The notes beneath the pieces were generated by a model, which made no database searches, was not told the origin of the DNA, and saw nothing but the letters and a program-made list of their open reading frames with translations. A DNA stretch of 64,000 bases from Selenomonadaceae bacterium (GTDB lineage: Bacteria > Bacillota > Negativicutes > Selenomonadales > Selenomonadaceae), in the NCBI GenBank assembly GCA_017518105.1, contig JAFWWC010000002.1, positions 124,001-188,000 of the forward strand, written 5' to 3'. This document shows positions 53,417 to 61,421 of this stretch, in pieces. The first letter of the stretch is position 1; each line of letters opens with the position of its first letter. The position numbers and the translations under genes were made by a program.

Positions 53417-55231
53417 GTGATAGACAACTCGAACAATGGAGAGGAATATATCGGGCGACTAAAACCGCTGGCAGTTATGGCGACGCTTATCATTGCGATA
53501 TTGATTGCGCGGGTCGGCTATCTGCAACTCTATGACGGCGAATACTACGCACACCTAGCCGACGGCAACCGCATAAGGATTATCCCGACAATGGCTCCGC
53601 GTGGCACCTTCTACGATAGAAACGGTCAACTGCTCGTCACGAACCGTCCAGGCTTCAGCGTCTCACTCTTGCCTTTGACCGAACCCATTAAGCCCGAAGT
53701 CGTCGAACGCGTTTCCAAACTCCTAAACGTTCCCATCGAAGAGATTCAGCAAAGGATTTCCGTTCACTCCGGCTTCGACCCAATACGCATTCGCCCCGAC
53801 GTTTCTCAAGACATCGTAACGATTATCGAGGAGCAAAAGGACTTGTATCCAGGCGTTGTCATAGAAGTTCAGCCGATTAGGAACTACTACCTAAAGCAGG
53901 AGGGCGCACATACGTTCGGATATGTCAGCGAGATTTCCGACGCCGAACTTGAGACTAAAAAGGAAGAGGGCTACAAGTCCGGAGACATCATCGGCAAGTT
54001 CGGCTTGGAGCGCGTCTACGATAAGGAGATACGCGGCGAGAACGGCGGCGAGCAAGTTGAAGTCGACGTGGCGGGCAAGCCCGTACAAATCCTCGGCAAG
54101 AAGGAGCCTAAGCCCGGCTACGACCTAATCTTGACGATTGACCGTGATTTACAAATGGCGGCGGAGGCGGCTGTCGATAACATGTTGGCTCAGTTGAGTT
54201 GTCACGCGGCGGCGGCGGTCGTCCTTAATCCTCAGACGGGCGAAGTCTTAGCTCTGGTTAGTCGTCCCGCTTTCGACCCGAACCTTTTTGCTCACGGTAT
54301 ATCAACCAAGGATTGGAATGCAATCAACAACAACCCCTATCACCCGATGGACAACAAAGCGATAACTGGCGAATACCCGCCTGGCTCCACGTTTAAAATC
54401 GTAACTGGCACGGCGGCTTTGGCATCGGGGCGCGTCGCCCCTGACGAACTAATCTTTGACGGCGGAACGCATTGGCTTGTTCCAAAAGGCAACGCGGGCG
54501 GCGAGGCTCTCGGCTGGCTCGACTTCCACGCGGCGTTAAGTCACTCCGATAACGTTTACTTCTATGAATGCGGCAATCGTTTGGGGGCTGACCTTCTGGA
54601 AAGTTATGCTCGTATGTTTGGTCTCGGCTCCGTCACGGGGATTGATTTGCCTTACGAGTCTCCGGGGCTTGCCGATTGGAAAGAATACAAGTGGGATGTC
54701 TATCACGATGAGTTTTATTTGTCGGAGATAATGGACGCGGCGATTGGGCAAGGCTTTAACCTCGTGACGCCACTTCAAGCTGCAATGGTCATGGGCGAGA
54801 TTGCTGCAAACGGCAAACGTTATAAGCCGCACCTCGTTAGGCAAATCGTCACGCAGGATAAAGAAGTTATCAAAGACTTTACGCCCGAACTCGTCGGCGA
54901 ACTGCAAGTGGAGCCTTGGGTTATCGAACTGGTTCAAGCGGGCTTGCATGATGTCACAGTCAACGGCACGGCGGCAAGGAACTTTATCGGCTTCCCCTAT
55001 GACATTGCGGGCAAGACTGGCACGGCGGAGAATTCGCAGGGCACTGACCACGGTTGGTTCGTCGGCTACGGTCCTTTTGACAATCCGGCAATCAGCGTGG
55101 CGGTTATCGTCGAGCAAGGCGGCTTCGGGGCAAGTTCGGCAGTTCCAATCGGTCGGCAGATAATGGAGGCGGCTTTTAATCTCATGGTTCAACGCGGGGA
55201 AATGACTGCCCCTAATCAAGGAGGGAAATGA
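53417..55231 (+). CDS. mrdA: Penicillin-binding protein 2 (transpeptidase)
   Basis: 604 residues, GTG start after GCAGGAGGAC. One membrane anchor (about 12-33), a dimer/pedestal domain (MAPRGTFYDRNGQLLVTNR is the class B signature), then the transpeptidase: STFK (GSTFKIV), SDN (SHSDNVY) and KTG (GKTGTAEN). The class B PBP acts in elongasome cell-wall synthesis with RodA. No rodA gene in the window. The secreted protein gene at 55233 follows with a 1-base gap. Confidence 0.96.
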   Translation: MIDNSNNGEEYIGRLKPLAVMATLIIAILIARVGYLQLYDGEYYAHLADGNRIRIIPTMAPRGTFYDRNGQLLVTNRPGFSVSLLPLTEPIKPEVVERVSKLLNVPIEEIQQRISVHSGFDPIRIRPDVSQDIVTIIEEQKDLYPGVVIEVQPIRNYYLKQEGAHTFGYVSEISDAELETKKEEGYKSGDIIGKFGLERVYDKEIRGENGGEQVEVDVAGKPVQILGKKEPKPGYDLILTIDRDLQMAAEAAVDNMLAQLSCHAAAAVVLNPQTGEVLALVSRPAFDPNLFAHGISTKDWNAINNNPYHPMDNKAITGEYPPGSTFKIVTGTAALASGRVAPDELIFDGGTHWLVPKGNAGGEALGWLDFHAALSHSDNVYFYECGNRLGADLLESYARMFGLGSVTGIDLPYESPGLADWKEYKWDVYHDEFYLSEIMDAAIGQGFNLVTPLQAAMVMGEIAANGKRYKPHLVRQIVTQDKEVIKDFTPELVGELQVEPWVIELVQAGLHDVTVNGTAARNFIGFPYDIAGKTGTAENSQGTDHGWFVGYGPFDNPAISVAVIVEQGGFGASSAVPIGRQIMEAAFNLMVQRGEMTAPNQGGK

Positions 55232-55232
55232 C

Positions 55233-55619
55233 ATGCGGAAATTTTTGGCGGCAATTGTCTTGATGATTCTGTTCGCGTCGACAGCCCACGCCGAGATTAA
55301 AACTTACACGGGCTACGGCGAATACCTCATGACGGACGAGACTATTGACTATGCAAAGGAGCAAGCCGAGCTTTATGCTCAACGCGACGCCTTAGAAAAA
55401 GTTTGCGTCTTCGTCAAAGGGCAGTCGCTGATGATTGACAACGAACTAACCGACGACGAAGTTACGACGATAAGCGCGGGCGTCTTGCACGTGACGGACA
55501 CGAAGTTTTCATTGGACATGGACGAGGGCGGAATCTTAATAAAATCGTTCGTCACGGCTCAGATTGACACGGCGGAGCTTGAAAAATTGCTTGAGCAGGC
55601 GATTAAAGAGCGTCGTTAG
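55233..55619 (+). CDS. Secreted LPP20/FlgT-N-like protein
   Basis: 128 residues. Signal peptide (FLAAIVLMILFASTAHA), then a small domain with YAKEQAELYAQRDALEKVCVFVKGQS: this is the ALxxALxxV pattern of LPP20/FlgT N-terminal domains. No lipobox. GGAGG overlaps the mrdA 3' end. Probably periplasmic; function unknown, perhaps envelope support with PBP2. Confidence 0.65.
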   Translation: MRKFLAAIVLMILFASTAHAEIKTYTGYGEYLMTDETIDYAKEQAELYAQRDALEKVCVFVKGQSLMIDNELTDDEVTTISAGVLHVTDTKFSLDMDEGGILIKSFVTAQIDTAELEKLLEQAIKERR

Positions 55620-55654
55620 TCTGGTTGCAAATTTCGTTGTCAAGCGGCATAAAA

Positions 55655-55675
55655 CCCCTAACTTTAGCTAAGGGG
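55655..55675. repeat. Hairpin upstream of the IS605-type right end
   Basis: CCCCT...AGGGG with ACTTTAGC in the middle; such sequence is typical of IS605 left ends, although here the promoter for cydA sits between it and the right end. Could also be a terminator-like hairpin for mrdA. Confidence 0.4.
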
Positions 55676-55691
55676 GATATAAGCCGCACGA

Positions 55692-55720
55692 TTGAAAAAA
55701 ATATTTTACGCGTCTATAAT
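55692..55720 (+). promoter_or_regulatory. Promoter upstream of cydA
   Basis: TTGAAA (55692-55697), 17 bases, TATAAT (55715-55720). It lies 336 bases before cydA, so the mRNA would carry the IS605 remnant as a leader. Confidence 0.8.
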
Positions 55721-55917
55721 GTGGAAAACTTTTTTGATAAGAGGTGATAAGTAAAATTCGGGGACAGACCAAGCGTAAAAGGCAGTTCAAACTATGCCCG
55801 AAAAACTACTGCAGCAGTGGCCGAGCCTTTCGACTCCTGTCGCCCGCCACAACGCCTAGAGGGAGGGGCAAAGATTAGCTGTAATGGCGGCACTCCAGCG
55901 TAGGACAGATAGACTTT

Positions 55918-56016
55918 TTGGGTTGGGACAACGACCCATGCAGGAGACACCGTAAGACTTAAATTTTTAAGCAAGTGTTGAAGATAGCACAATCCCTTTC
56001 GTGGGGAGTTTGTCAA
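55918..56016 (+). ncRNA. Solo IS605 right end (candidate orphan omega-RNA scaffold)
   Basis: About 86% identical to the right end behind tnpB (17902-18000), including TAAATTTTT and TCGTGGGGAGTTTGTCAA. Its last tnpB-like codons are still readable (GLGQRPMQETP-stop), but no tnpB gene precedes it; 55740-55917 has no ORF that I can identify. The bases that follow 56016 would be the guide, close to the cydA ribosome site. Expression is possible from the promoter at 55692-55720. Confidence 0.65.
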
Positions 56017-56055
56017 GATTTAATAGGAGCCAACAACTAAAAAGGAAGTGATTTA

Positions 56056-57423
56056 ATGGACGCACTAATCCTATCGCGACTGCAGTTCGCAATCACAACT
56101 ATCTATCATTTCTTATTCGTTCCGGTGACTTTGGGCTTATCAATCTTCGTGGCACTGCTTGAGACGTGGTACATCAACAGCGGCAGTTACGAGGAGCGAG
56201 TCAAGCTTAAAAAGCTCGTGAAGTTCTTCGGGACAATCTTCCTGATTAACTTCGCAATGGGCGTTGTAACTGGTATCGTGCAAGAATTCCACTTCGGTAT
56301 GAACTGGTCGGAGTATGCACGCTTCATGGGCGACATCTTCGGAGCACCGCTCGCGCTTGAGGCTCTAACTGCCTTCTTTATCGAGTCGACGTTTATCGGG
56401 CTATGGATTTTCGGCTGGGACAAGCTAAGCGAGAAACTTCATTGCTTATGCATTTGGATTGTCGCTTTCGGTAGCAACTTGTCGGCGTTCTGGATTCTCG
56501 TGGCGAATTCTTTTATGCAACACCCCGTCGGCTATGCGATTGAAGACGGACGCGCAGTCATGAAGGATTTTGTTGAGCTAGTCACCAATCCTTATGTCGT
56601 CGGTGAATATTCTCATGCATTGTTCGCGGGAATTACCACTGGCGGCTTTTTAGTTATCGTCGTGAGTGCGTGGAAGATTGCAACTGACGAGGCGTCGCGG
56701 GAAATGTTTATCAGGACGATGCGCCGCGCAGTCCTCTACACGATGCTCGGCGTGCTCGGCGTCATGGGGTCGGGTCACATGCACGCGCAGTATCTTGCCG
56801 AAGCTAATCCAATGAAGCTTGCATCATTCGAGGCTTTATGGGAGACGGAGAACCCTGCGCCGTTCGCAGTCGTCGCTGACATCAATCAAGAGGCGGGACG
56901 CAACGATTTTGAAATTCTTATCCCGAAAATGTTCAGCTTTATGGTGCACAACTCTTTTAGCGGCGAAGTCAAAGGTATCAACGATTTGCAACGCGAAGCA
57001 GTCGAAAAATACGGGAGCGGCTATTACATTCCCAACGACGTGCGCGGCATGTTCTGGAGCTTTAGGGCTATGGTCGGTTCGGGCGGCGCGTTATTGCTTA
57101 TCGTCTTCGTGACGGGCGTTTTAGTCTTCTTCTGCCGAGATAAAATCCGCGAACATCTCTGTTGCCTTAAATTTATGCCGATACTGTTGCCGTTGCCATT
57201 TATCGCGAACTCTGCGGGCTGGTACATTGCCGAGGCGGGTCGTCAGCCGTGGATAGTCGTCGGCTTGCAGAAAACAGCTTTGGCAGTCAGCCCGAATCTA
57301 TCTGCGGGGGAGGTCTGGATAACGTTAATCGGCTTCACGGCAATTTATCTGTTCTTGGCAGTCTTAGCAGTCTTCGCGGCGGTCATGTTCATTCGGCGGA
57401 CTAAAATCACTTCTGAGGAGTGA
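56056..57423 (+). CDS. cydA: Cytochrome bd ubiquinol oxidase subunit I
   Basis: 455 residues, nine or so helices. Heme ligand His near the N-terminus (LQFAITTIYHFLFV), GRQPWIVVG (quinol binding and GRQPW signature) and Met/His for b558 are recognisable; the Q loop is the short type. It reduces oxygen to water at high affinity and makes a proton gradient. AAGGAAGTG precedes the ATG. Confidence 0.96.
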   Translation: MDALILSRLQFAITTIYHFLFVPVTLGLSIFVALLETWYINSGSYEERVKLKKLVKFFGTIFLINFAMGVVTGIVQEFHFGMNWSEYARFMGDIFGAPLALEALTAFFIESTFIGLWIFGWDKLSEKLHCLCIWIVAFGSNLSAFWILVANSFMQHPVGYAIEDGRAVMKDFVELVTNPYVVGEYSHALFAGITTGGFLVIVVSAWKIATDEASREMFIRTMRRAVLYTMLGVLGVMGSGHMHAQYLAEANPMKLASFEALWETENPAPFAVVADINQEAGRNDFEILIPKMFSFMVHNSFSGEVKGINDLQREAVEKYGSGYYIPNDVRGMFWSFRAMVGSGGALLLIVFVTGVLVFFCRDKIREHLCCLKFMPILLPLPFIANSAGWYIAEAGRQPWIVVGLQKTALAVSPNLSAGEVWITLIGFTAIYLFLAVLAVFAAVMFIRRTKITSEE

Positions 57424-57428
57424 TTACA

Positions 57429-57776
57429 ATGATTAACGCAGAAGAAAGAATTACAACAGTTGAAAGACGCGTTGATAATCTTGAAACTAAATTTGAAATG
57501 TTTATGCAGGAAATGCGCGACTTTAAAACTGAAATGCGCGACCGTGATAATCAGCGAGCAACTGAAATTATGGAAATGCGCCAAAAACATGATGCCGATA
57601 TGAAAGACATGAATCAACGTTTCTATGCAAAGATGGACGCTATGGACACAAAAATTGACGGAATAAGTAAGCACGTACAAAATTTGACGGTCGCGGCGAT
57701 TGTCGGTATCGGTGCGGCTGTTGCAGGAATTGGAGCGATTGCTGTAACGGTTATTTATTCAGTTTTGACCCGCTGA
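57429..57776 (+). CDS. Small coiled-coil protein with C-terminal anchor, inside the cyd operon
   Basis: 115 residues from the ATG at 57429, whose ribosome site (GAGGAGTG) lies over the cydA stop. Long charged coiled coil (VERRVDNLETKFEMFMQEMR...) rich in Met and Asp, then a Gly/Ala-rich hydrophobic helix (VAAIVGIGAAVAGIGAIAVTVIYSVLTR). The end VIYSVLTR nearly equals VIYSVLTH at 9159-9533. Between cydA and cydB, where CydX/CydS-type small subunits or none are usual. Function unknown. Confidence 0.8.
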   Translation: MINAEERITTVERRVDNLETKFEMFMQEMRDFKTEMRDRDNQRATEIMEMRQKHDADMKDMNQRFYAKMDAMDTKIDGISKHVQNLTVAAIVGIGAAVAGIGAIAVTVIYSVLTR

Positions 57777-57791
57777 AAGGGAGTGAGGATT

Positions 57792-58793
57792 ATGGATTTA
57801 AATATCGTCTGGTTTATCTTGATAACGGTGCTCTTCACGGGGTTTTTTATCCTTGAGGGCTTTGATTACGGCGTGGGCATGATGATGATTGGTCGTCCGA
57901 AGAATGAACGCTCGCAATTTGTCCGCGCAATCGGTCCCGTGTGGGACGGCAACGAAGTTTGGATGATTACGGCAGGCGGCGCGACTTTTGCGGCTTTTCC
58001 GCACGTCTACGCTACGATGTTCAGTACATTTTATCTTGCGCTGTTCCTGATGCTTCTGGCGTTGATTATGCGCGGCGTCGCCTTTGAATTGCGCGGCAAA
58101 CTTCAATATTCCGACTGGATTAACTTCTGGGACTTCGGAATCATGTTCGGAAGTCTCGTACCAGCTCTGCTCTGGGGCGTGGCGGTCGTGAATCTCCTTC
58201 GCGGCTTGCCAATTAACTACGAAATGCATTACGTCGGAACTTTCTTTGACCTGCTTAACCCGTGCGCACTCGTCGGAGGAATTTTCTTCGTGCTACTGTT
58301 CGCCTTCCACGGCGCAAACTTCTTAGCACTCAAAATCGCCGATAAAGCCCTTGTCGAAGACTTACAACGCAAAGCAACCTGTCTGGGCATTACGACCTTG
58401 ATTATTTACGTGATGTTCGCCGCCGTCGCCGCTGTCGATACTGATATTCTCGCAAAACTTAGCACGGTCATATTTTTAGGGATTTCGATTGGCGCGTTGA
58501 TTGCAAGTTGTGCGGCGGCTCATGCCGGCAACGCTTGCAAGGCTTTTATCTCCTCGACGCTCGGTATTGCTTTCCTAACGATTGGTTTCTTTAACGCTTT
58601 GTTCCCAAGATTGATGGTTTCGAGTATTTCGCCCGAATGGAGCCTAAACATTTACAACGCCGCCTCCACTCCCCACACTTTGACGCTTATGACGATTGCG
58701 GCTCTAATCTTCGTCCCGATTGTCCTTATCTATCAAGCTTGGTCTTACAAAATCTTCAAGGAACGTGTGACGGCTTCTGATGTTCACTATTAA
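57792..58793 (+). CDS. cydB: Cytochrome bd ubiquinol oxidase subunit II
   Basis: 333 residues from the ATG at 57792 (GAAAGGGAGTG upstream). Hydrophobic, N-terminus LFTGFFILEGFDYGVGMMM typical of CydB, then WDGNEVWMITAGGATFAAFP, a family signature. Its 3' end overlaps cydD by 14 bases. Confidence 0.95.
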   Translation: MDLNIVWFILITVLFTGFFILEGFDYGVGMMMIGRPKNERSQFVRAIGPVWDGNEVWMITAGGATFAAFPHVYATMFSTFYLALFLMLLALIMRGVAFELRGKLQYSDWINFWDFGIMFGSLVPALLWGVAVVNLLRGLPINYEMHYVGTFFDLLNPCALVGGIFFVLLFAFHGANFLALKIADKALVEDLQRKATCLGITTLIIYVMFAAVAAVDTDILAKLSTVIFLGISIGALIASCAAAHAGNACKAFISSTLGIAFLTIGFFNALFPRLMVSSISPEWSLNIYNAASTPHTLTLMTIAALIFVPIVLIYQAWSYKIFKERVTASDVHY

Positions 58794-60303
58794 ACCCGAA
58801 TCAAAAAAAATCCTCGGCGAAATTGTCCTCTGCAAAGTCGTCGAAGGATTTTTTATTTTGCTCGCGGCGGCGGCTCTGATTAAGTTCATCAACTCGCCGT
58901 CAGAAAAATTTTTATTGGCGACGTTCGGATTGTTCGCGGTCAGATTCATCTTATCGGGCATGACGGAAAGACTTTTCGCCCGCCTGTCAGTCAATGTCCA
59001 AACTTCCTTCCGAAATTCAATCCACGAACAGATTTTTATCAAAGAAACTCAAAGCGGCGAACTCCTAACGCTGATATTCGATACCGTTCAAAGTTTGGAC
59101 GACTTCTTCCTGAAGGTCGCGCCGCAAATCGCCTCCGCGATAGTCTTCCTGCCGATATTTTTTATTTGCGCGGCGTTCACCGATTTATTGACGGCTGGAA
59201 TCTTGCTCGTGACGCTGCCGATTGCCCCGCTTTTGTTATGGCTGATTGGCAAGGCTACCGCTGAAAAAAACGCTCGCGCATGGGCTGAACTCCAAAAATT
59301 AAACGCAGACTTCCGCGAATTACTATCCGCAATCACAACGCTTAAAATGTTCGGACGAATCGACGCGGGAGCTAAAAAAATTCATGAGGCGTCGCAAAAA
59401 TCATCGGCGGCAACTCTCGACGTGCTCAAATTGGCTTTCGTGTCGTCGTTCGCCCTAGAATTGATTACAACGTTGTCAATCGCATTGGTCGCTGTGACTT
59501 TGGGGCTTAGATTGGTCGCCGGCAGTGTCGAATTCCAAGCGGCGTTATTCTTGCTACTGCTCGCGCCCGAATTCTTCTTGCCAATAAGGAAATTTGGCGT
59601 AGCCTTCCACGTGATGATTTCGGCTCGCGAATCACTCGCACGACTGAAAACTTTTTTAGTTCATGCAGATAAAGTCGTTGGCTCCGCCGGGAAAATTTTA
59701 ATGCCGCCGTCAATTTCATTCGTCGACGTGACTTTTACTTATCCCAAAAAAAAATCGCCGGTACTTAGCGGCTTAAATTTGAAATTTTCTGCGGGAAAGG
59801 TCACGGCTTTAATCGGGGACTCCGGCGCGGGCAAATCGACAGTCTTAAAACTTCTGGCGGGTCTTTTAACACCGACGGCTGGCGAAATCTTCTGGAATGA
59901 CTTGCCGACCTCGCGAATGGAAAAAATTTCTATGCTGTCGAAGGTTTCCTACGTTCCGCAAGCCCCGCACCTATTCGACGCGCCTTTAATCAAGAATTTC
60001 ACAATGTTTGACACCCTCGACGCCGCCGAACTAAAAATTTTACTCGCCGAACTCAATTTACCACTCGATTTGAACTCGACGCAAAAACTTAGTCGCGGAC
60101 AACTCCAACGCCTCGGCTTGATTCGCGCCATATTAAAAAATTCGCCGATTATCCTACTCGACGAACCGACTGCCGGTCTTGATGAACTCACAGAGCAAAA
60201 AGTTATCAACTTGATAAAAAAAATATCGCCGCGCAGGACGATTATAATTGCAACTCACCGTTTAGCAGTCATCAACGCCGCCGACGAAGTAATTCAGCTT
60301 TAG
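58780..60303 (+). CDS. cydD: ABC transporter CydD-type (heterodimer partner missing)
   Basis: 507 residues: six-helix membrane domain (1-290) and ATPase (about 310-507) with Walker A GDSGAGKST, Walker B IILLDEPTAG; the ABC signature is LSRGQ rather than LSGGQ. CydDC exports glutathione/Cys and is needed to assemble cytochrome bd. Only one half is present: no cydC follows. Confidence 0.85.
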   Translation: MFTIKPESKKILGEIVLCKVVEGFFILLAAAALIKFINSPSEKFLLATFGLFAVRFILSGMTERLFARLSVNVQTSFRNSIHEQIFIKETQSGELLTLIFDTVQSLDDFFLKVAPQIASAIVFLPIFFICAAFTDLLTAGILLVTLPIAPLLLWLIGKATAEKNARAWAELQKLNADFRELLSAITTLKMFGRIDAGAKKIHEASQKSSAATLDVLKLAFVSSFALELITTLSIALVAVTLGLRLVAGSVEFQAALFLLLLAPEFFLPIRKFGVAFHVMISARESLARLKTFLVHADKVVGSAGKILMPPSISFVDVTFTYPKKKSPVLSGLNLKFSAGKVTALIGDSGAGKSTVLKLLAGLLTPTAGEIFWNDLPTSRMEKISMLSKVSYVPQAPHLFDAPLIKNFTMFDTLDAAELKILLAELNLPLDLNSTQKLSRGQLQRLGLIRAILKNSPIILLDEPTAGLDELTEQKVINLIKKISPRRTIIIATHRLAVINAADEVIQL

Positions 60304-60323
60304 CCCACTGAAACTAAAACCGT

Positions 60324-60352
60324 TTGCAAAAAGACAACGAAAGTTATACAAT
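60324..60352 (+). promoter_or_regulatory. Promoter of the double-receiver gene
   Basis: TTGCAA (60324-60329), 17 bases, TACAAT (60347-60352). About 77 bases before the ATG; the leader holds two small hairpins. Confidence 0.8.
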
Positions 60353-60354
60353 CC

Positions 60355-60392
60355 CTTAGCAAAAGGCTAAGATAGGATTTTAGTAAGCTAAA
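60355..60392 (+). other. Two hairpins in the leader of the receiver gene
   Basis: CTTAGC-AAAAG-GCTAAG (60355-60371) followed by TTTAG-TAAG-CTAAA (60379-60392). Arm 1 of the first can also pair partly with the CTAA of the second, so they can exchange. No match to a riboswitch that I know. Confidence 0.5.
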
Positions 60393-60428
60393 GTCTCGGC
60401 GTTTCTTGGAGGAGGTAAGGAGGCTGAA

Positions 60429-61406
60429 ATGGTAAGAAGAGGAACTTCAGATAGCAGAAACAGATTGGGCGGCGGACGAGTTTGCGCGGGTTGCGGTCGA
60501 CCGATAAAAGGCGGCTTGTATTGCGAACCTTGCCTAGAAAAATTTCGTGAGCGGGCAAAAGTCCAGGGCGAGCGCATGGAAACTCTTAAAAGCAACATAT
60601 TAAAGCGGGTCGCCGAGGGCAAGGACGAGAATTTAATCTTGATTGTCAACAGCGACGAACGCAACTTGAGCATAACAAAAATTGTTCTGGAACGTGGCTT
60701 GGCGGATTTTAAAATCCTCACAGCGAACAATCCTTTGACGGCGATTAATACGCTCGTCAGCCGCGAAATAAGTCTTGTCATCTTGGACGCGGATTACAAT
60801 GGGCTGGATATGTTGCGGCGCATTAGAGACGACGAACGCTTTAAGGGCGTGCCAGTTATGATGATGTCTAGTTCGACGCGGCGGGAGATTGTAGCGGACG
60901 TTTTTGCCCTCGGCGTGCAAGATTACGTTACGAAACCCTGCGCCCCGGCAGACTTAATCGGGCGTGTTAGTAAAGTTCTCAACATCAAAGAGGAAGCCGC
61001 GCCCGCCATTGAAACGAAACCGCAGAAGTCGTCCTTCCGTATCATGCTTATCGACGATGATATTTTCGACCTGAGGCAAGAGCGGGAACGGCTAAAGAAT
61101 CGTTTCCCCTGCCAAATCACCACGGCTCAAAGTGCGGCGGAGGGCATGAGGCTTTTGGAGCAAAACGGCGCGGACTTGGTGCTTGTAAGTTTGGATATGC
61201 CGTTCGTCAACGGATTGAAATTTTTATCGCTCGTCAACAGCAACACTAAGCTTAGCAATATCCCCGTGATAATCATGACGGACACGCGAGACTTTTCCGT
61301 TATCAGCGAGATTAACCGCTCGTCAGCGGCGGGGCACGTTCTCAAACCGAATATCCCAGAGGACGGACTTGCCTTTATCGAATCGAAGCTCCGCAATCTC
61401 AGATAA
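60429..61406 (+). CDS. Zinc-ribbon protein with tandem receiver domains
   Basis: 325 residues. A zinc ribbon (C19, C22, C32, C35) is followed by two CheY-like domains. The first (about 68-185) has Asp120 (VILDADYNG) and Lys in YVTKPC, but its acidic pocket reads NSDE in place of DDE. The second (about 203-325) has DDD (209-211) and Lys (LKPN), but the phospho-acceptor position is Ser254 (LVLVSLDMPF). GGAGG precedes the ATG. No output domain: probably a protein-protein adaptor. Confidence 0.85.
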   Translation: MVRRGTSDSRNRLGGGRVCAGCGRPIKGGLYCEPCLEKFRERAKVQGERMETLKSNILKRVAEGKDENLILIVNSDERNLSITKIVLERGLADFKILTANNPLTAINTLVSREISLVILDADYNGLDMLRRIRDDERFKGVPVMMMSSSTRREIVADVFALGVQDYVTKPCAPADLIGRVSKVLNIKEEAAPAIETKPQKSSFRIMLIDDDIFDLRQERERLKNRFPCQITTAQSAAEGMRLLEQNGADLVLVSLDMPFVNGLKFLSLVNSNTKLSNIPVIIMTDTRDFSVISEINRSSAAGHVLKPNIPEDGLAFIESKLRNLR

Positions 61407-61421
61407 TCGAGGTGAAGTCTT

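Noticed and set aside
55792-56016. 74-residue minus-strand ORF
   Set aside because: It is the antisense of the IS605 right end, which is conserved on the other strand as RNA/tnpB tail.
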